From Deltaproteobacteria bacterium (lineage in GTDB: Bacteria; Desulfobacterota; Desulfobaccia; Desulfobaccales; Desulfobaccaceae): a stretch of 15,562 nucleotides of DNA. A model generated the notes under the pieces. That model made no database searches, had not been told where the DNA came from, and was given only the letters and a program-made list of their open reading frames with translations. Shown in pieces: positions 6,415 through 13,871 of this stretch. The stretch covers positions 1 through 15,562 of the forward strand of contig VGSX01000052.1 of the NCBI GenBank assembly GCA_016874895.1. The letters are read 5' to 3'. Each line of letters begins with the position of its first letter. Position 1 is the stretch's first letter. Both the position numbers and the translations under genes were made by a program.

Positions 6415-7776
6415 ATGGAGGCTCTGGCCGAAAAACTGCAGGAATTGCTGTCCCGGCAGCGGTGGGATGAATTAAAGACCTTTTTGAGTCAGAAAAATCC
6501 CATGGACCTGGCGGGCGTCCTCCCCTCCCTGCCGGCCACAGAGTACGCCCTGTTCTTCCGCCTGCTGGAAAAATCCAAGGCGGTGGAGGTCTTTGAAAAC
6601 CTGGAACTGGAGGACCAGCAGAAATTATTGTTGGGCTTCCGGGATGAGCAGGTGCGGGACCTGGTGGAACACATGTCCCCGGATGACCGGGCCTATCTGT
6701 TGGACGAATTACCCGCCCGGGTGGCCAAACGCCTGGTGCAGATGCTCAGTCCGGCAGAACGGCAGGCTACCTCGCTGCTCCTGGGCTACAAGGAGCATAC
6801 CGCCGGGCGGATCATGACCCCGGAATACATTTCTTTGAAAACCTACCTCCAGGTAAAGGAAGCCTTCAATAAAATCAGAAGAATAGGACTGGACAAAGAA
6901 ACCGTTTACTACTGCTACGTCATCGATGAGCAGCGGCGGCTTCTGGGCATCGTCTCCCTGAAAGACCTGGTCCTGGCCGATCCGGAGGCCAAAATCGGCG
7001 ACATCATGCACCTCGACGCGGTTTTCGTGCACACCGACGATGACCAGGAGGATGTGGTCCGGCAGATAAAAAAGTATGACCTGCTGGCTATACCGGTGGT
7101 GGATCGGGAAGACCGCCTGGTGGGGATTATTACCCACGACGATATCATGGATATCATGGAAGAAGAGACCACCGAAGATATCTATCGCCTAGGCGCCGTG
7201 CCGGTGCCGGAGCAGAGCTATTTCAAGGCCCGGATGTTCACCGTGGCCTCCCACCGGGTGGGCTGGCTGCTGGTGCTGCTCCTCACCAACACCCTCACCG
7301 GCTCCATCATTATGGAGCAGAACGTCCTGCTGCAATCGGTGGTGGCCCTGGCCGCGTTCGTGCCCCTGCTCATCGGCAGCGGCGGCAATATCGGGTCCCA
7401 GACTTCCACGGTCATGGTCCGGGGCCTGGCCCTCCGGGAGGTGACCTTCCAGAATGCCTTTAAGCTGCTGCTGCGAGAAGTGGGCATCGGCCTGATCCTG
7501 GGCGCCTTTTTGGGGGTCATGGTGGTTTTTTGGGCCCATTGGCTCCAGGGTAGTTGGCTGGTGGCCCTGGCGGTGGGTTGCAGTCTAGTGCTTATTTCCA
7601 CCATGGCCACCTTTTTCGGCGGCCTGCTGCCCCTGATCTTCGTCCGTCTGGGGATAGACCCAGCGGTGGTGTCAGCCCCCTTTATTTCCACCATGGTGGA
7701 CGTGCTGGGAGTTTTCGTTTATTTCAAGATTGCCGGCTGGATTCTCTCGGGGGGAGCAAGCGCTCCACCTCTGTGA
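6415..7776 (+). CDS. mgtE: MgtE magnesium channel / transporter
   Basis: A 453-residue inner-membrane Mg2+ channel, normal full length. The N-terminal superhelical domain spans about 1-130 (M-S-P-D-D-R-A-Y-L-L-D-E-L-P at 87-100 is typical). Paired CBS domains follow at about 133-255, with acidic clusters (D-D-D-Q-E-D, E-E-E-T-T-E-D) that in this family sense intracellular Mg2+ and close the channel. The five-helix membrane domain is at about 280-445. It has G-S-G-G-N-I-G-S-Q-T (321-330) and the pore acidic residue D429 in S-T-M-V-D-V-L-G, equivalent to the Mg2+-coordinating Asp in Thermus MgtE. The start is supported by AAGGTGG (6404-6410), 4 nt upstream. No M-box riboswitch was recognised in the leader. 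The 3' end overlaps the convergent gene by 53 bp. Confidence 0.96.
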   Translation: MEALAEKLQELLSRQRWDELKTFLSQKNPMDLAGVLPSLPATEYALFFRLLEKSKAVEVFENLELEDQQKLLLGFRDEQVRDLVEHMSPDDRAYLLDELPARVAKRLVQMLSPAERQATSLLLGYKEHTAGRIMTPEYISLKTYLQVKEAFNKIRRIGLDKETVYYCYVIDEQRRLLGIVSLKDLVLADPEAKIGDIMHLDAVFVHTDDDQEDVVRQIKKYDLLAIPVVDREDRLVGIITHDDIMDIMEEETTEDIYRLGAVPVPEQSYFKARMFTVASHRVGWLLVLLLTNTLTGSIIMEQNVLLQSVVALAAFVPLLIGSGGNIGSQTSTVMVRGLALREVTFQNAFKLLLREVGIGLILGAFLGVMVVFWAHWLQGSWLVALAVGCSLVLISTMATFFGGLLPLIFVRLGIDPAVVSAPFISTMVDVLGVFVYFKIAGWILSGGASAPPL

Positions 7777-8701
7777 GGGCCTGGACCGGGGAGGCCCGCC
7801 GCAGCCGGGGATAGAGCCGCTCGCAGTCTGCATAGGTCAGACGCCGGGTCAATTCGCTCAGGCGGAGTTCCTCATCCAGGTGCGGCGTAGCCGATTCCCC
7901 TACCGGGATCTCGTCTTTGCTCAGGAGCTTGATGTAAATCAGGCTCTGGGCCGCCAGGAGGGTCTCCTGGGCCAGGGTCAGGGGGCGTTGGAAAAGGTGC
8001 CGGAAGGTGAGAATATCCCCAGGGCCGAACACCCGGGGATGGGGGGAGCGTTTTCGGGCGGTTTCCTCCAGCAAAAATAAAGACTTCACCCTGCCCTGAC
8101 CGTTGAGCTGCCGGTGCAGCTCCCCCGGCAGGGCCAGATGCATGTGCCCGGCCTCCACATAAACGCTCTCGTAGCGGCCGGCCAGGACCGCCAGGGCCTG
8201 GGCCCGCATGGCGTCCCGGAGACGAAACCGGGCCGCGTCCCGGCGGGCAAAGTGTTTCACCGACTCCACCACCTGGCCGAAGGGCGCCTGCCAGGCCAGT
8301 TGGTAAAACCCCAGCAGCGCCGCCGAGGTTGCCCGCTCCATCTGATAGACTTCCCGCAAATCATCCCGAGTCATCACCTCTTCCGGGGAAATCTCCTGGG
8401 CGAACAATTCATGGATGGCCACCAGCTGCTCCAGATAGGGTTCCACCTGCAGAATGGTTTTCCCCTGCTGTCGCAGATCCTTGAGTATTTCCAATTGACA
8501 TCGGCTGAATTCGGGAAATTCGGCATCCAGTTCCCAGAGATACTCCTCCACCTCGGCCTCCCCCTGAAGCACCGCCGCCAGGGTGGGGGAAGGGGATTCT
8601 TCCAGGACAATGGCCTCATGCCGCTGCATTTCCTGCCGGGCAAAGGGCAGGGATTCCAGCCGGTGGGTGGAAAAGCCGATGGTGTAAAAGGTTTTGAGCA
8701 T
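7724..8701 (-). CDS. TraB/ChaN-like domain protein of unknown function
   Basis: A 325-residue protein I do not recognise with certainty. It starts M-L-K-T-F-Y-T-I-G-F-S-T-H-R (G9 and H13) followed by an acidic strand end V-L-E-E (33-36), has Q-V-E-P-Y (85-89), a conserved-looking E-R-A (122-124), and Y-V-E-A-G-H-M-H (181-188). A GxxxH near the N-terminus, acidic strand ends and a late GHxH are the pattern of the TraB/TIKI/ChaN/EreA-like fold, whose members include metal-dependent proteases and haem-binding proteins. No signal peptide or membrane helix is seen, so it is probably cytoplasmic. Its start has no Shine-Dalgarno sequence, and its last 53 bp overlap the end of mgtE on the opposite strand, so the two transcripts would be complementary at their 3' ends. 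The family placement is inference. Confidence 0.6.
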   Translation of the reverse strand: MLKTFYTIGFSTHRLESLPFARQEMQRHEAIVLEESPSPTLAAVLQGEAEVEEYLWELDAEFPEFSRCQLEILKDLRQQGKTILQVEPYLEQLVAIHELFAQEISPEEVMTRDDLREVYQMERATSAALLGFYQLAWQAPFGQVVESVKHFARRDAARFRLRDAMRAQALAVLAGRYESVYVEAGHMHLALPGELHRQLNGQGRVKSLFLLEETARKRSPHPRVFGPGDILTFRHLFQRPLTLAQETLLAAQSLIYIKLLSKDEIPVGESATPHLDEELRLSELTRRLTYADCERLYPRLRRASPVQALTEVERLLPPRESSRQS

Positions 8702-8714
8702 AATTAAATATACA

Positions 8715-8738
8715 GGGAAAAGGGATGAGGGAATAGGG
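8715..8738 (+). repeat. G-quadruplex motif 1 (plus strand)
   Basis: Four GGG tracts at 8715, 8722, 8729 and 8736, each separated by exactly 4 nt (AAAA, ATGA, AATA), follow the G3N4G3N4G3N4G3 pattern. They lie 14-37 bp upstream of the minus-strand gene start at 8701, on the template strand for that gene. Confidence 0.7.
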
Positions 8739-8807
8739 AGTAGGAAGGTGAAAAAAGGGATTCCCCGAAGCTTCCGCTATCTAATCTCCATCCAGAAAGT
8801 CCTTTAT

Positions 8808-8846
8808 CCCTCTTCCAACTTGCGGGGAGAGGGTTAGGGAGAGGGG
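8808..8846 (+). repeat. Hairpin repeat CCCTCTTCC...GGGGAGAGGG with G-quadruplex motif 2
   Basis: CCCTCTTCC (8808-8816) pairs with GGGAGAGGG (8825-8833), one pair being G-T. This resembles a short intergenic repeat seen widely in proteobacteria (CCCTCTCCC...GGGAGAGGG). Immediately overlapping are four G tracts: GGGG 8824-8827, GGG 8831-8833, GGG 8837-8839 and GGGG 8843-8846, with 3-nt loops AGA, TTA and AGA. This gives a second quadruplex motif on the plus strand. Confidence 0.65.
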
Positions 8847-8945
8847 TGTTAAATTAATTATATCAGATTGTTACATCAATAATACTCCTGCTCTCCATTT
8901 GGAATTGCACAGAAAAATCGCAGTTCCCGGATGAATACTGTCTAT

Positions 8946-8989
8946 AAAAAATCCCTCTTCCCTCTTCCCTCTTCCCTCTTCCTTTTCCC
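8946..8989 (-). repeat. Heptamer repeat TCCCTCT x4: G-quadruplex motif 3 on minus strand, followed by T6
   Basis: On the plus strand TCCCTCT is repeated four times from 8952, with CCC at 8953, 8960, 8967 and 8974 and a fifth CCC at 8987. On the minus strand this is GGG-AAGA three times then GGG, followed directly by six T's (8951-8946). In the transcript reading out of the universal stress gene it begins about 12 nt after the stop codon. A G-rich fold followed by a U-tract could end transcription at this site. There is no ordinary stem. Confidence 0.6.
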
Positions 8990-9001
8990 TATTCACTTGC
9001 A

Positions 9002-9439
9002 TTATGTAGGAATGGCCAGCACCGGGCAGACCCCGCTTTTGATCACCTTATCGCACACACTGCCCAGCATGGCCTTTTCCAGCCCGGCCCGTCCATGGGT
9101 TCCCATGATGATGAGATCGACGCCCTCCTGCCGGGCAAAGTCGATGATCTGGGCCGCCGCGCCGCCCTGCAGGATGCGGATCTCCAATCGGGCGAGGTTC
9201 TGCAGACGTTCCGCCACGGCCTGGATTTTGGCCTCCACGCCTTGCAAAAACTCATCGTGCAGGGCCTGTGGGTCGGCGTCCGGGGCGTGAAAGGCGGCCA
9301 CCGAGACTATCTCGGGAATTACCGTGACCAGGTAGAGGATGGCAGTGAACTTTTCCGCCAGGGCTGTGGCATAAGGGATATAGTCGTCCACCGTTTCTTC
9401 GAGATCCACCGGAAACACTATTTTCTTGATGAGGTGCAT
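9002..9439 (-). CDS. Universal stress protein A family, last gene of the biotin operon
   Basis: A 145-residue single-domain cytoplasmic UspA protein, normal length. It opens K-K-I-V-F-P-V-D and carries the ATP-binding signature G-T-H-G (113-116), nine residues, then G-S (126-127), followed by V-C-P-V-L-A-I-P. ATP-binding members of the family act as dimers in stress signalling; the target is not predictable. The start is 15 bp after the bioC stop on the same strand with no promoter seen between them, so it is probably cotranscribed with the biotin genes. Its Shine-Dalgarno is weak (GGGG in the 15-bp gap), which fits translational coupling. No known role in biotin synthesis. Confidence 0.92.
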   Translation of the reverse strand: MHLIKKIVFPVDLEETVDDYIPYATALAEKFTAILYLVTVIPEIVSVAAFHAPDADPQALHDEFLQGVEAKIQAVAERLQNLARLEIRILQGGAAAQIIDFARQEGVDLIIMGTHGRAGLEKAMLGSVCDKVIKSGVCPVLAIPT

Positions 9440-9454
9440 GAGCTTAACCCCGGC

Positions 9455-10252
9455 TCAGTTTTTGACGCCGCACAGGGAGATGATGTCGTAGGTCACCCCA
9501 ATGGTGCCGTTCTGACGGTAAAAGGTTTCGTAATGGTCCACTACCGCTCCCAGCAGACGGCGGGAAAGATAGGCCGGCCGGGTGGAAGTGGCCCCCATGC
9601 CCCTGACGGCCCGCAGGAAGGCCCACAGGTCGGGGTACCCCTCCAGCCATAATTCCTCCTGCAGGGTAATATCCTTAAACCCGGCTCGCTGCAGAAAAGT
9701 GTGCCAATCCGCCCCGGCGGCGAAATTCTGGGCGGGAATCAGGGGCAGGGCCTTTTCCGGGTGGATTTTCCCCGCCTGGGCAAAGCTGGCCGCCAGCTCC
9801 CGAAAAGTCCGAGGCCCCAGGGCAGTGAAGGCCAGCAGCCCGCCCGGCTGGAGATTTTCCCAGTAGAGCCGGCAGGCGGTCTCCGGCTGGCTGAACCACT
9901 GGAAGACCGAACTGGCGGTGATCAGATCAAAGGGTCCGGGGACCGCCTGTTCCCCGTCGGCCACCACCCAGGCGATGCCATCGGCTTCGGCCAGTCTGGC
10001 CTGGGCGGTTCTGATGGCTTCCGGAGACAGGTCCAGGGCGGTGATGCAGGCCTTTGGAAAGGCCCGGCGCAGCAGACCGGTGAAATATCCCGTACCGCAG
10101 CCGATTTCGAGTATACTCGGGAAATTACGGGAGCGCTCTGCGAGGCTGTGAGCCAACCCTTCGGCCAGGCGACGTTGCACCAGGGCATAGTGGTCATACT
10201 GACCTGCCTGGCGGCCGAAGTTGCGCCCGAGACGATGTTTTTCCTGATTCAT
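9455..10252 (-). CDS. bioC: Malonyl-ACP O-methyltransferase BioC
   Basis: A 265-residue class I SAM-dependent methyltransferase that caps the free carboxyl of malonyl-ACP so that fatty-acid synthase can build pimeloyl-ACP methyl ester. Motif I is I-L-E-I-G-C-G-T-G-Y-F (47-57). The acidic ribose-binding residue follows in T-A-L-D-L-S (71-76), and the late block S-S-V-F-Q-W-F (114-120) is typical of BioC. L-R-A-V-R-G-M-G-A-T (213-222) is also family-like. The start ATG 10252-10250 overlaps the bioH stop by 4 bp (ATGA), indicating coupled translation. Position directly after bioH supports the assignment over other small methyltransferases. Confidence 0.92.
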   Translation of the reverse strand: MNQEKHRLGRNFGRQAGQYDHYALVQRRLAEGLAHSLAERSRNFPSILEIGCGTGYFTGLLRRAFPKACITALDLSPEAIRTAQARLAEADGIAWVVADGEQAVPGPFDLITASSVFQWFSQPETACRLYWENLQPGGLLAFTALGPRTFRELAASFAQAGKIHPEKALPLIPAQNFAAGADWHTFLQRAGFKDITLQEELWLEGYPDLWAFLRAVRGMGATSTRPAYLSRRLLGAVVDHYETFYRQNGTIGVTYDIISLCGVKN

Positions 10253-10938
10253 AAAAATTCCGCCAACACTTCGTTAAGGGTCGAACTGCACGTTATCATG
10301 GGGGCGTGCCCGGCTCCCGGCAGGAGCACCAGCCGCGCCTCGGGCAACTGGTCCCTGAGATAATAGGCCTGGCCGGCGGGGATGATCCGATCCCGCCGGC
10401 CGTGCAGCAGCACGATATCCCGGGCCTCCACCTCCGGCAGGATACCCCGCAGGTCCTGAGCGCGCAGATAATCCAACCCCTGGGCCAGCCACTCCGGGGT
10501 AAATTCCTGGAGCAGGAGTTTCTCCAGGTCGTTCTGCCAGTCTGCCTCCCCCGGAGCCAGGAGCTGCTGGTGAAATTCCTGCACCACCTGCTTCGCTTCG
10601 GAACGCAGCCGCTGCCGCATTCCCCGCACCACCGCGGCCGAAATTCCCAGGCTGTAGTCCGGCCGGCGGCAGAAACTGGCGCAGGCGGACACCAGCACCA
10701 GGATCCGAGGTTTAAAACCCAGAGCACAGGCCTCCAGGGCCAGCATCCCCCCGAGAGACCAGCCCACCAGGACCGTATCGGCGGGGTCGAAGGCCCGGAG
10801 GTTATCCATCAGCCAACCCGCCTCCCAGACCGGCAGGTCCGGGGCCCACACCTGGGCTTTGTGGGCCACAAAGGCCTCCTGCTTTTCCCAGATACGGCCG
10901 TTAGCCGCCCAGCCATGCAACAATACCAGATGTTTCAT
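10249..10938 (-). CDS. bioH: Pimeloyl-ACP methyl ester esterase, BioH-type alpha/beta hydrolase
   Basis: A 229-residue alpha/beta hydrolase. It should remove the methyl group from pimeloyl-ACP methyl ester, ending chain elongation and giving the BioF substrate. It opens H-L-V-L-L-H-G-W. The nucleophile elbow is G-W-S61-L-G-G. The acid is D183 in H-G-R-R-D-R-I-I-P, and the base is H211 in G-A-G-H-A-P. It is somewhat shorter than Escherichia coli BioH (256 residues), with a smaller cap between about 85 and 165. BioG, BioJ, BioK and BioV are alternatives that replace BioH in other lineages. The H-G-W-A-A-N-G opening is closest to BioH. It starts 22 bp after the bioF stop with no strong ribosome binding site. 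Confidence 0.85.
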   Translation of the reverse strand: MKHLVLLHGWAANGRIWEKQEAFVAHKAQVWAPDLPVWEAGWLMDNLRAFDPADTVLVGWSLGGMLALEACALGFKPRILVLVSACASFCRRPDYSLGISAAVVRGMRQRLRSEAKQVVQEFHQQLLAPGEADWQNDLEKLLLQEFTPEWLAQGLDYLRAQDLRGILPEVEARDIVLLHGRRDRIIPAGQAYYLRDQLPEARLVLLPGAGHAPMITCSSTLNEVLAEFL

Positions 10939-10960
10939 AATGCATTACCGGAAGAGCAAG

Positions 10961-12193
10961 CTAGGGAATCATTTGCCGGGCTCCGGGTCTGACGGAAGCA
11001 GTTCCGGCCAGCCCCATTTCCCGGCCGATTCGGATAATCGTTGCCGCGGCCAGGGCCAAATCCTCCGGCCGGTGGGCCGCGGACAGGGAAAAGCGCAGCC
11101 TGGCCCCCCCCGGCGGCACCGTGGGGGGGCGGATGGCCACCGCCATGAGGCCCGCCTGCCGCAGGCGCCGGGCGAACTCCAGGGATAAACTATTATCCCC
11201 CACCAATACCGGGATAATCTGGGTCTGGCTGTCCAGGGTGTCCAGACCCGCGTCCTGGAGCCGCAGCCGGAAAAGCCTCGCCTGTTCCAGAAGATAGGTT
11301 CTGGGAGCAGGGTCCTGCCTGACAATCTTTACCGCCGCCTGCATGGCCCCCAGCACCGGCGGCGGCAGGGCCGTGGAATAAATAAACGACCGGGCCCGGT
11401 TATGCAGCAGTTCTATCAGGGGGGCGGCCCCGGCCACGTAAGCCCCGAAACTTCCCAGGGCCTTGGAAAAAGTGCCCATGTGAATATCGATGCCCCCGGT
11501 GACCCTTAGGGCTTCCGCCAGCCCGGAACCTTTGTCCCCGAAGACCCCGGTGGCATGGGCCTCGTCGATCATCAGCCAGGCCCCGTAGCGCTCCTTCAAG
11601 GCCGCCAATTCCCTTAAGGGGGCCAGGTCGCCGTCCACCGAAAAAACGCTGTCAGTGACGATGAGCAAACGTCTCGCCCCGGCGTATTTCCGCAGCAGGC
11701 CTTCCAGGCGCTCCAGGTCCCGGTGGGGATAGCGGTAAAAGGTGGCCTCGGACAGCCTCATGCCGTCGATGATGCTGGCGTGGTTGAGTTTATCGGAGAG
11801 GATCACATCCCCTTTGGCCATGAGGCCGGCGATGACCCCGATATTAGCCATGTAGCCGGTATTAAAGAGCACGGCCCGGGGGAGGCCCTTCAAGTCGGCC
11901 ACCGCGGCTTCCACCTGCTCGTGCAATGCCAGGGTGCCCACGATGAGCCGGGAGGCGGTGCTGCCGGCGCCCCAACGCGCCGCAGCCTCCTGGGCCGCCT
12001 GGATCAGCCGGCCGTCCCCGGCCAGCCCCAGGTAATCATTGGAGGAGAGATTGAGGAGTTCCCGGCCCTCGACCCTAACCTTGCCCCCCGGCAGGAACGC
12101 CTCAATGACCTGCAGGCGCCGCCGCAGGTGCTGGGCTTCCAGGGCCGCCAATTCCTGCTGCAGCGGTTCCGTGAACCTTTCCTGGTTGTTCAT
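10961..12193 (-). CDS. bioF: 8-amino-7-oxononanoate synthase BioF
   Basis: A 410-residue PLP enzyme that condenses pimeloyl-ACP (or -CoA) with L-alanine to give KAPA, releasing CO2. The PLP-binding lysine is K244 in T-F-S-K-A-L-G-S-F-G. The cofactor-contact acidic motif I-D-E-A-H (209-213) and S-S-N-D-Y-L-G-L (50-57) are typical of the alpha-oxoamine synthase family. N-H-A-S-I-I-D-G (137-144) is also conserved. ATG 12193 is chosen over an upstream in-frame TTG because it forms an ATGA overlap with the bioD stop (12190-12192), like the other junctions of the operon. The last 15 residues are a divergent tail. Confidence 0.95.
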   Translation of the reverse strand: MNNQERFTEPLQQELAALEAQHLRRRLQVIEAFLPGGKVRVEGRELLNLSSNDYLGLAGDGRLIQAAQEAAARWGAGSTASRLIVGTLALHEQVEAAVADLKGLPRAVLFNTGYMANIGVIAGLMAKGDVILSDKLNHASIIDGMRLSEATFYRYPHRDLERLEGLLRKYAGARRLLIVTDSVFSVDGDLAPLRELAALKERYGAWLMIDEAHATGVFGDKGSGLAEALRVTGGIDIHMGTFSKALGSFGAYVAGAAPLIELLHNRARSFIYSTALPPPVLGAMQAAVKIVRQDPAPRTYLLEQARLFRLRLQDAGLDTLDSQTQIIPVLVGDNSLSLEFARRLRQAGLMAVAIRPPTVPPGGARLRFSLSAAHRPEDLALAAATIIRIGREMGLAGTASVRPGARQMIP

Positions 12194-12936
12194 GCCCAAA
12201 ACTGCCGCCAGGCCGGGGACTCGAAAATGGGGTGCAAGGCCCTGATGAGGGCGGCTTTCCCCTGGCCGGACTCCAGGTCAGGGATGACCGGCACTTTCGC
12301 CAGGATGGGCCGGCCGCTGATGGCCTCAATAATCCCTGGATTGGTGCGGGCCGCCAGATTGGGATTATCCGGGTACTGGTTGATAATCACTCCCACCACC
12401 GGCAACCCGGCGTGTTCGATGGTTTTGACGGTCATGACGCTGTGATTGATGGTTCCCAGACCGGGGCGGGCCACCACGATAAGGGGGAGTTGGAGCCAGC
12501 GGGCCAGGTCCAGGACCAGGAAGTGGTTGTCCACCAGGGGCACATACAACCCCCCGGCCCCCTCCACCACCAGGAACTCATAGCGGCTGGCCAGATCCCG
12601 GTAGGCCGCGGCGATCACCTCCAGGTCGATCCTCACCCCGGCCTGGGCCGCGGCCACCGCCGGGGCCAGGGGCAGTTTCAGCGTCACCGGGGTCAATACC
12701 GACAGCGGTTCCGCCAGCAAAGCCAATTCTTTGGCAAAACGGGCGTCGGTGGCGATGAGACGGCCGCCTTCCTCCGGCGCCCCGCTCTGGATGGGTTTGA
12801 AATAGGCGGCCTGGACGCCCTGGGCTCGCAGGGCCGCGGTTAATCCTGCGGCTATGACGGTTTTCCCCACGTCCGTATCGGTGCCGGTGACAAAGACGCC
12901 CGGCGCCCGGGGAATTTCCGGCCAGTGGGCGTTCAT
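12190..12936 (-). CDS. bioD: Dethiobiotin synthetase BioD
   Basis: A 248-residue ATP-dependent enzyme that carboxylates and closes the ureido ring of 7,8-diaminononanoate. The P-loop is G-T-D-T-D-V-G-K-T (18-26). Y-F-K-P-I-Q-S-G (45-52) carries the catalytic lysine K47, and V-E-G-A-G-G-L (124-130) and I-I-N-Q (184-187) complete the fold. It is slightly longer than the E. coli enzyme (about 225). The frame is open far upstream (to 13317), but that part overlaps bioB in another frame and has no protein-like pattern. ATG 12936 is preceded by GGGAGG and overlaps the bioB stop by 4 bp (ATGA). Confidence 0.95.
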   Translation of the reverse strand: MNAHWPEIPRAPGVFVTGTDTDVGKTVIAAGLTAALRAQGVQAAYFKPIQSGAPEEGGRLIATDARFAKELALLAEPLSVLTPVTLKLPLAPAVAAAQAGVRIDLEVIAAAYRDLASRYEFLVVEGAGGLYVPLVDNHFLVLDLARWLQLPLIVVARPGLGTINHSVMTVKTIEHAGLPVVGVIINQYPDNPNLAARTNPGIIEAISGRPILAKVPVIPDLESGQGKAALIRALHPIFESPAWRQFWA

Positions 12937-13871
12937 AGGGCCTCCCGGTGGGCGTGCAGGCCCAGATCCGCCAGCATCTCCAGGTCCTGGGCCGGCAGTT
13001 GTCCCTTGGTGGTGAGATAGTCGCCAGTCATCAGGGCGTCGGCCCCCGCGGCAAACATCAGGGGCGCCAGGGACCGCAAAGCCCCGGCCCGGCCCCCGGC
13101 GATAATGATTTGTTTGTCGGGAAAGAACAGGCGGAAGGCCAGAATGGTCTGGAGGGCCTCCAGGGGGTTCAGGGGCTGGCGGTCGGCCAGGGGCGTGCCG
13201 GGAATGGGCTGGAGAAAATTCAAAGGGATGGCATCCACCTCCAACTCCTGGATGATTCTCGCCATCTCGTAACGTTGGGCCACGCTCTCCCCCAGCCCGA
13301 AGATGCCCCCCACACACACCCGCAGCCCCGCGGCCTGGGCCGCCCGAATGGTCGCAGTGCGCTCTTCGAAGCGGTGGGCCGTGGCGATCTGGGGATAAAA
13401 GGAGGCCGCCGTCTCTATGTTATGGTGATAACGGTAGACCCCGGCAAACGCCAGGTCCCGGAGAAAATCCTCATCCACAATACCCAGGGAAACGCAGACC
13501 TTTAAGGGCGTCGTAGCTCGGATCTCCGTCACCGTGTCCATAATCGTCTGCCGCTCCCGGGGGCTGGCCACCCCCCGACCCGAGGTGACGATGCTGAATC
13601 GGGCCGCTCCCTGGGCCGCGGCCTGCTGGGCCGCAGCCACCAACTGCTCCCGGGGCAAGAGGGGATAGGTGTTGATGGCCGCGGTGGAACGCCGGGATTG
13701 GGCGCAAAAAGCGCAGTCCTGGGGGCAGTGGCCGGATTTGGCATTGATAATGACGCACAGGCTGATGCCATGGCCAATCCGGGCCTCCCGCAACCGGCCG
13801 GCCTGAGCCAACAGAGGCCAGAGCCCATTAAAATCCAGGCGAAAAATGTCTTCCCATTCGGATAGGTGCAT
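12933..13871 (-). CDS. bioB: Biotin synthase BioB
   Basis: A 312-residue radical SAM enzyme that inserts sulfur into dethiobiotin. The [4Fe-4S] motif is C-P-Q-D-C-A-F-C (C49, C53, C56), within N-A-K-S-G-H-C-P-Q-D-C-A-F-C-A-Q-S. V-C-V-S-L-G and Y-H-H-N-I-E-T (with the family's Asn and His) follow, then F-G-L-G-E-S and I-P-L-N-F-L-Q-P-I-P-G-T-P-L, which are BioB signatures. ATG 13871 was chosen because the family usually begins near this point (W-E-D-I-F). A TTG at 13907 would add 12 residues; neither has a good ribosome binding site, so the start is the least sure part. It is the first gene of the operon, behind the palindrome at 14028-14064. Confidence 0.95.
   Translation of the reverse strand: MHLSEWEDIFRLDFNGLWPLLAQAGRLREARIGHGISLCVIINAKSGHCPQDCAFCAQSRRSTAAINTYPLLPREQLVAAAQQAAAQGAARFSIVTSGRGVASPRERQTIMDTVTEIRATTPLKVCVSLGIVDEDFLRDLAFAGVYRYHHNIETAASFYPQIATAHRFEERTATIRAAQAAGLRVCVGGIFGLGESVAQRYEMARIIQELEVDAIPLNFLQPIPGTPLADRQPLNPLEALQTILAFRLFFPDKQIIIAGGRAGALRSLAPLMFAAGADALMTGDYLTTKGQLPAQDLEMLADLGLHAHREAL

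Larger units (their letters stand above)
8702..9001. other. 300-bp gene-free spacer rich in G-tract repeats
   Basis: No credible gene. The spacer holds three G-tract elements (listed separately) and a central A+T-rich part (8848-8890). It is bounded by the start of the TraB-like gene and the 3' end of the universal stress protein gene, both on the minus strand. The G-rich parts at its two ends are similar in sequence but inverted, which is reminiscent of a small miniature element, although no target duplication was identified. Confidence 0.5.

Noticed and set aside
8114..8707. Plus-strand open frame of 197 residues opposite the TraB/ChaN-like gene
   Set aside because: Its Gly/Gln/His/Leu-rich composition is typical of the antisense shadow of a G+C-rich gene, with no motif or ribosome binding site. 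The same applies to the long plus-strand frames at 9701-10363, 10306-10992 and 11723-12445.
12937..13317. N-terminal extension of bioD by 127 residues
   Set aside because: It lies wholly inside bioB in another frame, has a Pro/Gly/Arg-rich shadow composition, and a good ribosome binding site plus ATGA overlap mark ATG 12936.
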